Shown in pieces: positions 46,086 to 56,169 of a stretch of DNA of 64,000 nt. This DNA comes from Coix lacryma-jobi var. lacryma-jobi (taxonomy: Eukaryota > Streptophyta > Magnoliopsida > Poales > Poaceae), in NCBI GenBank assembly GCA_009763385.1, contig CM019825.1, forward strand, positions 18,098,457-18,162,456. The letters are read 5' to 3'. The number at the start of each line of letters is the position of its first letter. Position 1 is the stretch's first letter. The notes below the pieces were generated by a model. That model had not been told where the DNA came from, made no database searches, and worked only from the letters and a program-made list of their open reading frames with translations. The translations under genes were made by a program, and so were the position numbers.

Positions 46086-46475
46086 TGGATGGACCCAATT
46101 TACCCCTTGCACCTAGTCCATCCAAAACCACCGAAAAAGGCCTCTTTAGGCCCAACCAAGCCATTTTGGCCTCGGAACTTTGAAATTCAGGAGGCTTACC
46201 TTCTCCTGCTCGATGCCCAGCGAAGGAGGAGTGGCGGCCGCCACTCCCAACTGGCGGCCGCCACCAAATCCTGGCGCCCGCCACTCTAGGTGGTGGTTTA
46301 GAGGCCCCCCTCCACGTGGCAGCTAATCCCGAGCTCGGGAGAGTGAAAGAAGGAGGAGATGAGGACGTGTAGTTCATCTAAGGCTTATCCCTCCACTTCT
46401 CCCCCTTCTTAAAAGAAGAACTCCTTCTTCTCCCTCCATCCATTCACGAAGTCCAGCCAAGCCTCCTCCAAAACC
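46086..46475 (+). other. Athila spacer between pol and the 3' ORF, with palindromes
   Basis: The spacer is non-coding and holds GTGGCGGCCGCCAC and GGCGGCCGCCACC side by side at about 46231-46265, followed by GGCGCCCGCCAC, the same motifs as the LTR. Confidence 0.8.
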
Positions 46476-47279
46476 ATGTCGTCCCCACGAAAATCCGAGT
46501 CCTATAACCCTCAAGGATCCATCTCGTCCTCCACACAAGCCATCATCCGATCTTTGATCGACGACGACATGGAGGTACTTGACGTGCCTCCTTTGGCAAT
46601 GGTGCTTCCAGACGGCACTTATGTCAAGGGGACACCACCAGAGGGCGCAGGGAAGGCACCAGCCACCACTCCAGTGGCGGGCGCCACCCCTGCTGGGCGG
46701 CCGCCAGGGGTAAAACGCCCTCTGGCCTCGTCTCCGCTCCGTCTTCATCCTCCTCCAGTGGCGCCACCCGAGAAGAAATTGAGGACGCCCACCAGGCCGA
46801 CCACAGGGGAGATCACCTCGAGGAAGTCTCCGGCCGTCAAGGCCAGGGGTGATGAAACGCCCTCTCCATCAAGGGCGAAATCCCGAGTCAGCCTTGGCTC
46901 GGATAGCCACACCCGGAGCTACAGCCCCAATCCCAAGAGGGCTAAACTGGAGGTGTACGGCGTGAGAATGCCCGATGGGCATTATGAGAAGAGGCTGCGT
47001 GAGCATGAGGTGAGCACTCATGACTCCAATGAGTCGCTCTCCGAGCCATCCGTGCGCCGCCTTCTCAACCCATCGCCGACAGGAGTCCCCGGCGAGATGG
47101 AGCACAGCGGTGGTGAGGAGGGGTTAACCCTAACTCACCGCCGAGGTGAAGAAGCTGCGCAAGGAGAAGAGCGCCTTGGAGGATCAAGTCGCAGAGATAG
47201 CCCTCTGGCGAATGGACATGGAGGATCGATTCACCATCCTCCGCAAGGGCTGCACCTCGAAGATCAAGCGTCTCTTTAA
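46476..47279 (+). CDS. Athila 3' ORF, 267 residues, unknown function
   Basis: The ORF is open from ATG 46476 to TAA 47277-47279. It sits where Athila elements carry an env-like ORF, but I see no signal peptide or membrane helix. The protein is Ser/Pro/Arg-rich with short basic patches (for example KRAKLEVYGVRMPDGHYEKR at about residue 150) and an acidic tail. Part of the coding sequence is built from the palindrome itself (GTGGCGGGCGCCACC and GGGCGGCCGCCAGG at 46673-46710). From about 47130 another frame encodes a helical Lys/Glu stretch, so a frameshift near there is possible. Not recognised. Confidence 0.5.
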   Translation: MSSPRKSESYNPQGSISSSTQAIIRSLIDDDMEVLDVPPLAMVLPDGTYVKGTPPEGAGKAPATTPVAGATPAGRPPGVKRPLASSPLRLHPPPVAPPEKKLRTPTRPTTGEITSRKSPAVKARGDETPSPSRAKSRVSLGSDSHTRSYSPNPKRAKLEVYGVRMPDGHYEKRLREHEVSTHDSNESLSEPSVRRLLNPSPTGVPGEMEHSGGEEGLTLTHRRGEEAAQGEERLGGSSRRDSPLANGHGGSIHHPPQGLHLEDQASL

Positions 47280-48060
47280 AGAGACGGGCTTCGAGGATCT
47301 CTACGAGGCCCCTCCATTAGATTAGATTAGATTAGGGTGTCTAGTAGATTTTTAGTTTGATTTAGTTTAAGTTTTAATTTTGCTTGATTTAAATTTTAGA
47401 TTGTTTAATTTTCAAATTAGAACTTTTGTTTAGGAAATTTTTTATATAATGAATAAAAAGACACCCTTATTTTTTCCTTCATCAAGTTTGTTCAAATAAA
47501 AAGTACCAAAACTTCTAGTGTGGGGGAAATCCCCTCTGTAAACACCTCTCTAAAATGTGACAAAATGTTCAAAGCTGTAACCTGAACGTAGCAAGGTAAC
47601 TACCACGCTGTTTGCAAGCCGCATGGGCCAAAGCCCATGGCGGCCGCCACTTTTTACTGGCGGCCGCCAGGCCACTCTGCACCGAAACACCCCGGTGAAC
47701 CCTAAACCTGTGTTTTAAATTCTGTATAATTTGGATCACTGGATGTCTCGGTTTGAAACTAAAATACAGGTAGGAATAAAAAATGCTGAAATAATTTCTT
47801 TTGCAATTGAGTGTTTACATGACATGTTATTCTACCTTTTATTCATGTGTAGTAGCCTACTCATTTTGATAGGGGAAGTCAACCTTGGTTGTTGTTTGAT
47901 AAGGATATAGAAGTGGTAATTGAAATTGCCTTAGTACTCTGCTACAACCTTGGGAGTTTTTACTTTGAAAACCAAAATTACCATGGTTCATGATCTGTCT
48001 TTCCTATCCCACCTTACCAGAGCCAAAATTTATGTATAGAGATATAGATCTCTCCTCTTT
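47280..48060 (+). other. Athila 3' non-coding region
   Basis: It contains AATAAAAAG near 47453, a GTGTGGGGGAAA tract at 47519-47530 typical of Athila polypurine tracts, and a further palindrome pair at 47638-47672. No LTR start matching TGTTGACGG follows; the sequence ends at a sharp junction. Confidence 0.6.
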
Positions 48061-48202
48061 GTTGTGGAACCGCGAGAACCGGTTGGCGAGCAAAGCCAAC
48101 TCGTCATCTCCCAAAGACTCCAGCTGGTCCTCTGTCACAGAAAAGAGAGAAGAAAGCGCAAAGCCAGCTGAGGGGTTAGAGGAAGAGCCGGAAACCAAAG
48201 CC
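48061..48202 (-). pseudogene. gag: SIRE gag fragment, minus strand, at the piece end
   Basis: On the minus strand 142 bases encode FSVTEDQLESLGDDELALLANRFSRFHN and its upstream neighbour, the same part of gag as at 6693-6835 but with many silent changes. It stops at the N run and at a sharp junction with Athila sequence. Confidence 0.85.
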
Positions 48203-48702
48203 NNNNNNNNNNNNNNNNNNNNNNNNNNNNNNNNNNNNNNNNNNNNNNNNNNNNNNNNNNNNNNNNNNNNNNNNNNNNNNNNNNNNNNNNNNNNNNNNNN
48301 NNNNNNNNNNNNNNNNNNNNNNNNNNNNNNNNNNNNNNNNNNNNNNNNNNNNNNNNNNNNNNNNNNNNNNNNNNNNNNNNNNNNNNNNNNNNNNNNNNNN
48401 NNNNNNNNNNNNNNNNNNNNNNNNNNNNNNNNNNNNNNNNNNNNNNNNNNNNNNNNNNNNNNNNNNNNNNNNNNNNNNNNNNNNNNNNNNNNNNNNNNNN
48501 NNNNNNNNNNNNNNNNNNNNNNNNNNNNNNNNNNNNNNNNNNNNNNNNNNNNNNNNNNNNNNNNNNNNNNNNNNNNNNNNNNNNNNNNNNNNNNNNNNNN
48601 NNNNNNNNNNNNNNNNNNNNNNNNNNNNNNNNNNNNNNNNNNNNNNNNNNNNNNNNNNNNNNNNNNNNNNNNNNNNNNNNNNNNNNNNNNNNNNNNNNNN
48701 NN
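48203..48702. other. Scaffold gap, exactly 500 N
   Basis: Five hundred N, the same default length as the first gap. Confidence 0.98.
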
Positions 48703-49167
48703 TGAAATCATAAAGGGGATACGTTTGGGATTTTAATAAAGTCAAAATTACTTTTGATTTTATAAGAAACCTGTAAACTGTAATACAACGTGTTTCTCTT
48801 TGACAGGACCTACAACTTTCGTTTTGACAACCCCAATTTTAAGAATTTGATTTACAAAAAGTGAATATAATCCAGGGTTAAATCAGGGTTTTGCAAATGG
48901 GATTTGAAATCGGATTTTGAGTTTTGAACTTTGGTCAACACTTCAAAACTTCAAGATACCAAAGGAACAGAACATACCAAGCATCGCCACCGATGTGATT
49001 ACCATTTTGCCCCGAAGGAAAGGTTAGGGCTTTTCGGGTTTTGAAAAAAAGTGAATTGCTACACAATTATTAAGCAAACTTAAATGCCATGCAAACAAAT
49101 GATTAAGAGACCTAAAGATGATGATAGTTCAAGGTTATTACATTTTAAACACACCAGAGGTGTTACA
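48703..49167 (-). repeat. Chromovirus LTR start, minus strand
   Basis: On the minus strand it starts TGTAACACCTCTGGTGTG and runs collinear with the LTR at 5223. It cuts the SIRE A2 LTR at 49168. Its other end is lost in the gap. Confidence 0.75.
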
Positions 49168-50454
49168 CAGTGGCGCACATCGTGAGGTTTCCGTCGAGGC
49201 AACTCTAACCAGGTTTTGTGCGGGCGTGGCCGTTTGGATCACCACCTACCTTGAGTTTGTCCATAATAACCCTAGGGTGTTAGCTGGTTCTCTCTGTAAT
49301 TAGTTAGGGGTAAGTGGATGAGAATTAGGAAAGTAGGGGCAAACACCCACCTCCCCCACTATCTCAGTCATTGCTATTTCTTGTCTTCTAGGTTTTCCTG
49401 CTCTCCCATCCCGCGTAGCGAAACTGAGATCCCATAGAAGACATCACCATAAACCCGTGTTCGTGCGATTTTGAGGAAGTAGACCGTCTCTCACTGTTGT
49501 AGCGTTGGTAGCCACAGGGTGGTCAAATTCGTGGTTGTGAATTCGCGTTTTGGGAGTTGTTCTTCGCGTGTTTTGCTTGTTGCTCCACTTTTTCCCGTTG
49601 GATCGATCTCTTTACTCGTTGTGTTCTTTTCAATTCCGTTTGAACTGAGTTGTTCTAGATCATGAGGGCATCTTTCCACGAAGGAATTCTTCCTAACCTC
49701 ACTACTGTAGATCGTCAATTTTCATTTCGAATCGAGTTTGTCTCCTTTGTCCCCGAATTCTTTCCGCTTCAACACCGATTTGGAGTTATGTTCGAGCCAT
49801 GACTCTTTGGGATATCTCCTAACCTCCTGAAACTCCTCATACAAGTCTAAGCTTCAGACCTTTTGAGTCAGAGGAGATCGAGTGGAATCCCGCGAAGAAA
49901 GTGGTGTGAATCGGGGGCAAATCAGACGCTCCTGTTCGTGACCATCGAAACGCTGAGTTCATATAATTAGCTGACGCGTCCGATGCCATTTGTCCATCTG
50001 AACAGTGTTTTTAAAGAGCACGTACTGCGACCATCGGACGCGTCGAGGGTAGAGCATCTAACGCTAGGGGCTCCACTGTAGCCAGCGTCCCGATGACATG
50101 CAGTAAGGTCCCAACATTGTTGATTTTACATCGAGGGACGCTTAGACGCCTGACAGCATCGGATGCAGCCCAGCGTCCGATGCAAAGTTTCTTCTGCACT
50201 GTTTTTGTCCACTGTTTATTTGTCTGACTATGGATTTGGTTTAGGGTTCTTGCGTTGGGTTTCTAGAGTTGTGTAGTGTCCCGCTGTGCTTCTGGGAAGC
50301 ATCCACCCTACATCTAGGGTCGTGGACACTTGCAAGCTCTAGGTTTTGCGCTTGGGGTTGATTTTCGGGACAGCGGCTAAAAGTTTCTGAAAAGAAATTT
50401 GGAGCTCCCATTCACCCCCTCTGGTCGCTTTCTGGTAGCACTTTCGGTCCTTCA
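49168..50454 (+). repeat. SIRE family A 5' LTR (A2), 5' part missing
   Basis: Collinear with A1 LTR from about 14535 to its end, finishing GTCCTTCA directly before a primer site. The CATCGGACGC array (50020-50190) is strongly decayed, with many TCTAACG and TCGAAACG variants. Confidence 0.85.
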
Positions 50455-50455
50455 T

Positions 50456-50467
50456 TGGTATCGGAGC
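50456..50467 (+). other. Primer binding site of SIRE A2
   Basis: TGGTATCGGAGC lies one base after the LTR; initiator tRNA-Met type. Confidence 0.82.
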
Positions 50468-51523
50468 AGGTTAAGGATCTTCCACCTTAGCCAGTTCCAT
50501 ATCCACCGAAGGCGACATGGATCGCGGCGTTGGCAAACCGTCGGTTTTCGATGGGACGAACTATGTGTATTGGAAGATACGCATGTCAGCCTATCTCAGA
50601 GCATGGGTGCTTCTGTCTTGGAGATTTGCAACAAGGATGATTACGTGGTCTTGGCTGCTCATGTGTCTCAGCTTCAGATCGATGAGCACGATGCCAATAG
50701 CCGAGCCCGTAATGCTCTTTTCTCCTGTCTGAGTGTTTCTATGTTTGATCGTGTTTCTCATCTCCCCACGGCTCAAGAGATTTGGGCAAACCCTCATGTG
50801 TTTTCATGAGGAACCTCTCAAGTCAAAACCCGTCTCTACGAGTCGCACAGCGAGAGTATGAGAACTTTCGACACATGCCTGGCAAGAGCATAGAGAGTTT
50901 ATTATTCGCTCGTTTTCAGGTGATTGTCAACAGGATGAGGGTGTTGACGCTCACTAAGTGTCATATTCTTAGCATCACAGGTCATATAACACAACACAAG
51001 GGCCTAAAATCAACCAAAAAACTTTTATAAACGAACGATTTCCACTTGTCCTTGAGTTTATTTGAATGTAGGAATTGCAGGGTTTTTGAGAAAAATGACC
51101 AAATGGACCCACCAGGGAAGCAAGCCCACTTGCCTGGCTCACTTTGGGCCAAGGAGGGGTGGCGCCCCGCCACCCCTAGCTGGCGACCGCCAGAGGGGAG
51201 AAGCCCAAACTCCCCCCTGCCACGTCACTGATCCGGAGAAGCACCCCACACTCATTTGCAAAGCCGTTGCTCACCTAAGTCGGTTCATCCAAGGGCTAAG
51301 AAGCGCGTCACATGGATCATGGCCTAATTGACCATGTGACAATTATTGGACAAACCCCAACCGACTTGGAGGACCTCCTGGATGCCGTTGGTGAAGAGGC
51401 GGTGGATCCAATGGCTAGGGGGGGTGGCGGCCGCCACCTAGGGCTGGCGCCCGCCTCACACTCACCCCCCTGACCTAACCCTAGGTCCATAAGAACAGAC
51501 GGAGTACCCGCTAGGTCCTTAGG

Positions 51524-51532
51524 CTATAAATA
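51524..51532 (+). promoter_or_regulatory. TATA box of the Athila-like LTR
   Basis: CTATAAATA, matching the place of the TATA box in the LTR at 40265. Confidence 0.6.
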
Positions 51533-52456
51533 AGAACCCCCCCCGAGCTCATTTGTACTCAGACCTCACCTCATTAGTCCCACTCTCTTGTAAGCGATGC
51601 TCTGGTGAAGAACACTCTAGTTGAGAGACTTAGAGTGAGAGCGAGAGTGAAGAAAGAAGAGACTGGAGTTGGTAATAGAGGATCTTCCAAGTCTCTGGTA
51701 TAATTCCAAGTCTTCCTTCATTTATCTTAGTGTTCTTCTACTTTCAGCATTTACTTTAAGTTCTTTACTTATTGTTCTTGTTGAGTGCTTTCGAGCATAG
51801 ATAACTTAGTATTTAGTTTATATCTAGTTTGGGTTCTTCGCTGAGTAATCAGTGCTCTAGTTTTGGACGCAAGATTAGAGTAGTATATATTAGTGTAGCG
51901 CGGTGCTTAGACTAGTTATACCTTAGTTTGTGGCTAGCCCCCCCGGATAGCTGTGGTAGCAAACAAGTGGTGACAGCCCTGGGAGCCTTGAATTCCACCA
52001 CGAAGTTGGGTTAGTTCTTAAATCATAAACCTCGTTGTGCACGTCTGAGGTAAATAGTCCAGAGGGTGTGTATGGTTCGAAGAACTAGATAAAACCTTTA
52101 TTGCTAATTTAGTTTGTGATCGTAAGTGTGTAGGAAAACATTAATCTGTTCATCGGCCAGACCCCGCCGATTTAGGTTTAGTAATAGTTAGTCTTTCTTT
52201 TCCTTTTAGTAGTAGTAGAAACCAAACCCCCCCATTCACACATTTTGATCAACCCTGCTAGAATCACCAGTTGTTCATAGCGGTCCTAGTGTTAGTCCTG
52301 CCATAGTAGCTTCCCTGTGGAAATAAATACGATACTCGGTTACTCCCCGGGTGAAGTGCTACAATAGACTTATTCTGTGCGCTTTGCGGAACCTACCAAT
52401 AGTCATACGAATAGTTAGTTATACTTCTTATATTAAGAAGTACCAACAAACCTTTC

Positions 52457-52474
52457 TGGCGCCGTTGCCGGGGA
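52457..52474 (+). other. Primer binding site of the Athila-like element
   Basis: TGGCGCCGTTGCCGGGGA, identical to the site at 41589. Confidence 0.85.
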
Positions 52475-52994
52475 TAGATTCCATAGTCTACTCCTAGTGA
52501 CGACGTTAGCAAGAGTCAACAGAGGGCTAACAAGGAGTTGTTGCCTTTCGATGATCATGAGAGGGCTTTGAAGCTTTTACACACTCTCGATCGGTCGGTG
52601 TGGGACTCAAAGGTCCAGGCGATCATCGAATCATCTAACTATGAGACCCTCACGTGCGACGAGCTTTTCAGTAGGCTCAAGTCCAGTGAGATTGATGCCA
52701 TGGCAAGGGCTTCTTATGAAAATCCTTCTGGCTCTTCGATGGCTTTGCTTTCTGGCTCTTCTGCTAACACCTCTGGAGGCTTTGCTTTGTCTTCTCTTCT
52801 TTCTGTCATAGAGGAGCAGTTGGAGTTCATGGGAGACGACGAGTTGGCTTTGCTCGCCAACCGGTTCTCGCGGTTTCACAACAACCGCATGAACCGTCGT
52901 CGTGGAGGAGGACGTGCTGGGTGCTTTGAGTGTGGCGACCCGGACAACTTCATCGCCAATTGCCCCAAGAAGAACAAGCAAGTGGCGGGCAAGG

Positions 52995-55082
52995 TGAAAG
53001 GTCCGAATTGGCTAGAGGGGGGTGAATAGCCTAATTAAAAAATCTACAAAATTACTTAGGCAAACACTATTAGTATAACAAATGGCGAAGCTTTTTGCGC
53101 TAGCCTAATAGTGTGTTGCAAGCCACCTATCCAACAATTCTACCTAATATAACTATGGCACACAAGCAATTAGAGCTAGAAACTAATGCGGAATATACTA
53201 GCTCTAGTACAACTATGATCAAGATGATCTAAGAAAAACAAGTGTGTGCAAAGAATGAACTATGTAAACTAATCACAATATCACTACACAAGGTATATGA
53301 CAAATGATATACAACAAGAGATAGTAAGTACACAAATAAATAGCTTGATGTAAATACACAAAGTAAATGAGCTAGATAGAAGTGATTTCACCGAGCCTTC
53401 GCGATCGTCTAGTAGAGAGCCAATCATCGATGAAATCCACTTGAGATGCCAATCACCAAGAAGTGGAAGCAATCACAATAAGCACACGAGACACCAAGAT
53501 TTATCCCGAGGTTCACGTGCTTGCCGGCACGCTACTCCTCGTTGTGTCGACCAACACTAGGTGACCCGGTGGCTAATTGACACAAAGCCAAGCTCACAAA
53601 TAGCGCCACAAGAATCTACCGCTAGTGAGGTAGCTCAATGACACGAGCAATCCACTAAGGATGCCTCTTGCCGCTCCGGCGAGGTGAGGCTCCAAAACCT
53701 CTCACAATCACGATCGGTGGTGGCCAAGAACAATCTCCTTCTCTTGCCAACAACACCACAACGCCTCCAAGCCGTCTAGGCACCGGCAAATGCCAAGAGT
53801 AACAAGAAACTCAAAGCCGATGCGAAGAACTAGTGCCACTAGATTGAACTCTTTCAAATCACGCACTAGATCACTCAATCTCACTTGGTTTGATCAAATC
53901 AACATGGGAGATGAGTTGGGAAGCTTGCCAATACTCACTAGTATGCTTAGGAATCAGAATGTGCAAGAGAGATCCCTAGAAAGCCGGCCAAGCCCCTTAA
54001 ATAGGCCACACAAGTCGGCCTAGCCGTTGGGCTGAAATCGTGACCATCGGACGCTCCGATGCGAGACCATCGGATGCTGACCCAGCGTCCGATGCTCCGG
54101 ATGGAGCCACGTGTTCCCCTGATATGAAATCTGCCTGTTAGATCCCAACGGTCATATTGCTTCGCGCCACGATTAAAGTGGCATCGGACGTGCCGATGCC
54201 AGGCATCGGACGCTCCGATGCTACTGCTCGATTCAACCCTTTTCAGCGCCACATCGGACGCGCCGGTACCTCCACATCGAACGCTCAAACCCTGCATCTA
54301 ATGACACAACAGAAAGGTTCCAGAGAGGGCCAAAACACATCGGACGCGTCCGATGGTTCTGCATCGGACGCAGGCCAGCGTCCGATGCTCCCTAGAAAGC
54401 ACGCTCACGCCACGTCACCTGCATCAGACTCTGCAACAGTGTTTCCTCAGCGTTCGTTGCCAGCGTCCGATGCTCCTTTAACTTCTGACAGAACCTAGGG
54501 TTTACCATCGGACGCTCGACCAGCGTCCGATGCCCCCGCTGCCAGCGTCCGATGCTAAAAACTCAGCACCCTTCACTTTCTAACTTCTACCCTTGCTCTC
54601 ATGTGCTAACACCAAGGTGTTTCAACACTTGTGATCGTGTGTTAGCATTTTGCAAAGCATTTTCCAAGGGTTTTGTTAGTCACTCACTAGGTCTATAGCA
54701 TCGATATGTTTAGAGAACACCTAGTGGCACTTGAACACCGCATAAGCCGTGAATAATCTCCTCTTAATAGTACGGCTATGTATCCTAAATGTGATCACAC
54801 TCGCTAAGTGTCTTGATCACTAAAACAAAGAGCCCTATAGGTTATACCTTTGCCTTCGGGCTTCTTTGCTCCATATTTTCTCTTCTTCTCGTGATTCACC
54901 AAAGGTAGAGCACTTGATCACTTGAGATGCATATGGCCAACACCTTCCTCCATGGTTGCCATCTTGCTAGCTCCACCACTTGGCTTGGTCTTAATCCTTC
55001 CTCATAAGCTACACACATGCTTAGTAATAGGATTAGACCAAATAGGTTTCATCAATTAGCCAAAACCAAACTAGGGCTTTCA
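52995..55082 (-). repeat. E1 3' LTR, 2088 bp
   Basis: On the minus strand it starts TGAAAGCCC after the polypurine tract and ends GGACCTTTCA. The palindrome array is at 54040-54560. Confidence 0.92.
54040..54560 (-). repeat. CATCGGACGC / GCGTCCGATG array in E1 3' LTR
   Basis: About fifteen motif copies in both directions, including a perfect CATCGGACGCGTCCGATG near 54338. Many copies carry C-to-T or G-to-A changes relative to the 5' LTR. Confidence 0.9.
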
Positions 55083-56169
55083 ATCTCCCCCTTTTTGGTA
55101 ATTGATGACAACCTATACAAAGATATGTGATTTAAATTTGAGTAACCACATTGATAGTATTAGCTCCCCCTACATATGTGCTATAGAGTTTGGTTCTAGA
55201 TTTTGCACATATGTATAGATATAAAATGTGGATGAGCAATACTACCAATGATGATGCTAAGGCATAAGAATGGACCTTTGCAGCGTGATACCAATTGGAG
55301 TGCACATGTTACATCATCCTTAGCACCATTTGTTACTAGACATACATCAAAACTCAAGAACCCCGTGAGATCAACATTATAATAAGGCTCTTGATCCACT
55401 TGAAAATACGAAAATACAAGTATGTCTAGTTATCATCCTATTTATGCTAGTGAGTCATTTCATCAATTATGTTCTAACACTAGCATTCACCACATAAGCA
55501 TGAATATCAAAATAAAAAGCTTATGCATTGCAATCAAACATATGAAAATGCACATTTAGAATGCAACAATCATGTTTATGAGCTTGCTCCCCCTATTTGT
55601 ATGCTCCGATCCCACTTGAACACTTTGAAAATTTACTTAGCATGTCGTCCACTCATGTTGTCTCCCTCTTTTACTAACATATCTTTGGTGCATTATTTTC
55701 TCCCCCTTTGTCAACAAATATCATAAAGGTGGGGCAAATTTTAATAAAGGAGACAATCCTTTTAACATGAAATTCATATGTAGGGATCAAACTAAGTCAA
55801 GTTATGGCTTAATCTAGCTCATGAACATAGGATATTTAACACGGTTTGCTCTAGAGTAAGCTTCTTCACACATCTTTCAATGGTTATCTTACTCACGTTG
55901 GTTAAACACCTATTGTTCACTTACTAGATCAAACACTAGAGTTACAAGCTCACAAACAAGTTATATGCTACCACTAGATCAAGTCAAACATTGAAGCAAT
56001 AGTGGTACCATATATACTTCAAATTCATTTGATTTACCATGAATGATCCTAAATAAGCAGTGTGATGGTTATATGAACTAGATCACAACCTAATAAGAAT
56101 GAATGCACATGCCAAACAATTTCACCTTTGCTTTGTTGGAGGAGAGGCGTGTCATAAGTGGGGGTGCAT
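55083..56169 (-). repeat. E1 3' non-coding region with multiple polypurine tracts
   Basis: CTCCCCC tracts near 55086, 55165, 55589 and 55701 read as GGGGGAG on the coding strand. The one at 55086 abuts the LTR and should prime. No env-like ORF. Confidence 0.8.

Larger units (their letters stand above)
40265..48060 (+). mobile_element. Ty3/gypsy Athila-type element, 3' LTR not seen
   Basis: The order is LTR (1317 bp), tRNA-Asp-type primer site, gag-pol in one frame with four stops, an extra 3' ORF, and a GTGGGGGAAA tract, then non-coding sequence that stops abruptly at 48060 against reversed SIRE gag. FMDDFSVYG in RT, the primer site and the extra ORF after pol all fit the Athila clade. Confidence 0.87.
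50942..52521 (+). mobile_element. Internally deleted Athila-like element, 1580 bp: LTR plus primer site plus short tail
   Basis: It starts TGTTGACGCTC and ends GAGTCAACA, flanked by perfect GAGGG copies (50937-50941 and 52522-52526). The LTR part (50942-52448) is followed by a tRNA-Asp-type primer site at 52457 and about 50 more bases. A full second LTR is absent. Illegitimate recombination between the interior and the last bases of the 3' LTR would give this. Confidence 0.85.

Noticed and set aside
47990..48736. ORFs bridging the second gap
   Set aside because: They exist only because N codons contain no stop.
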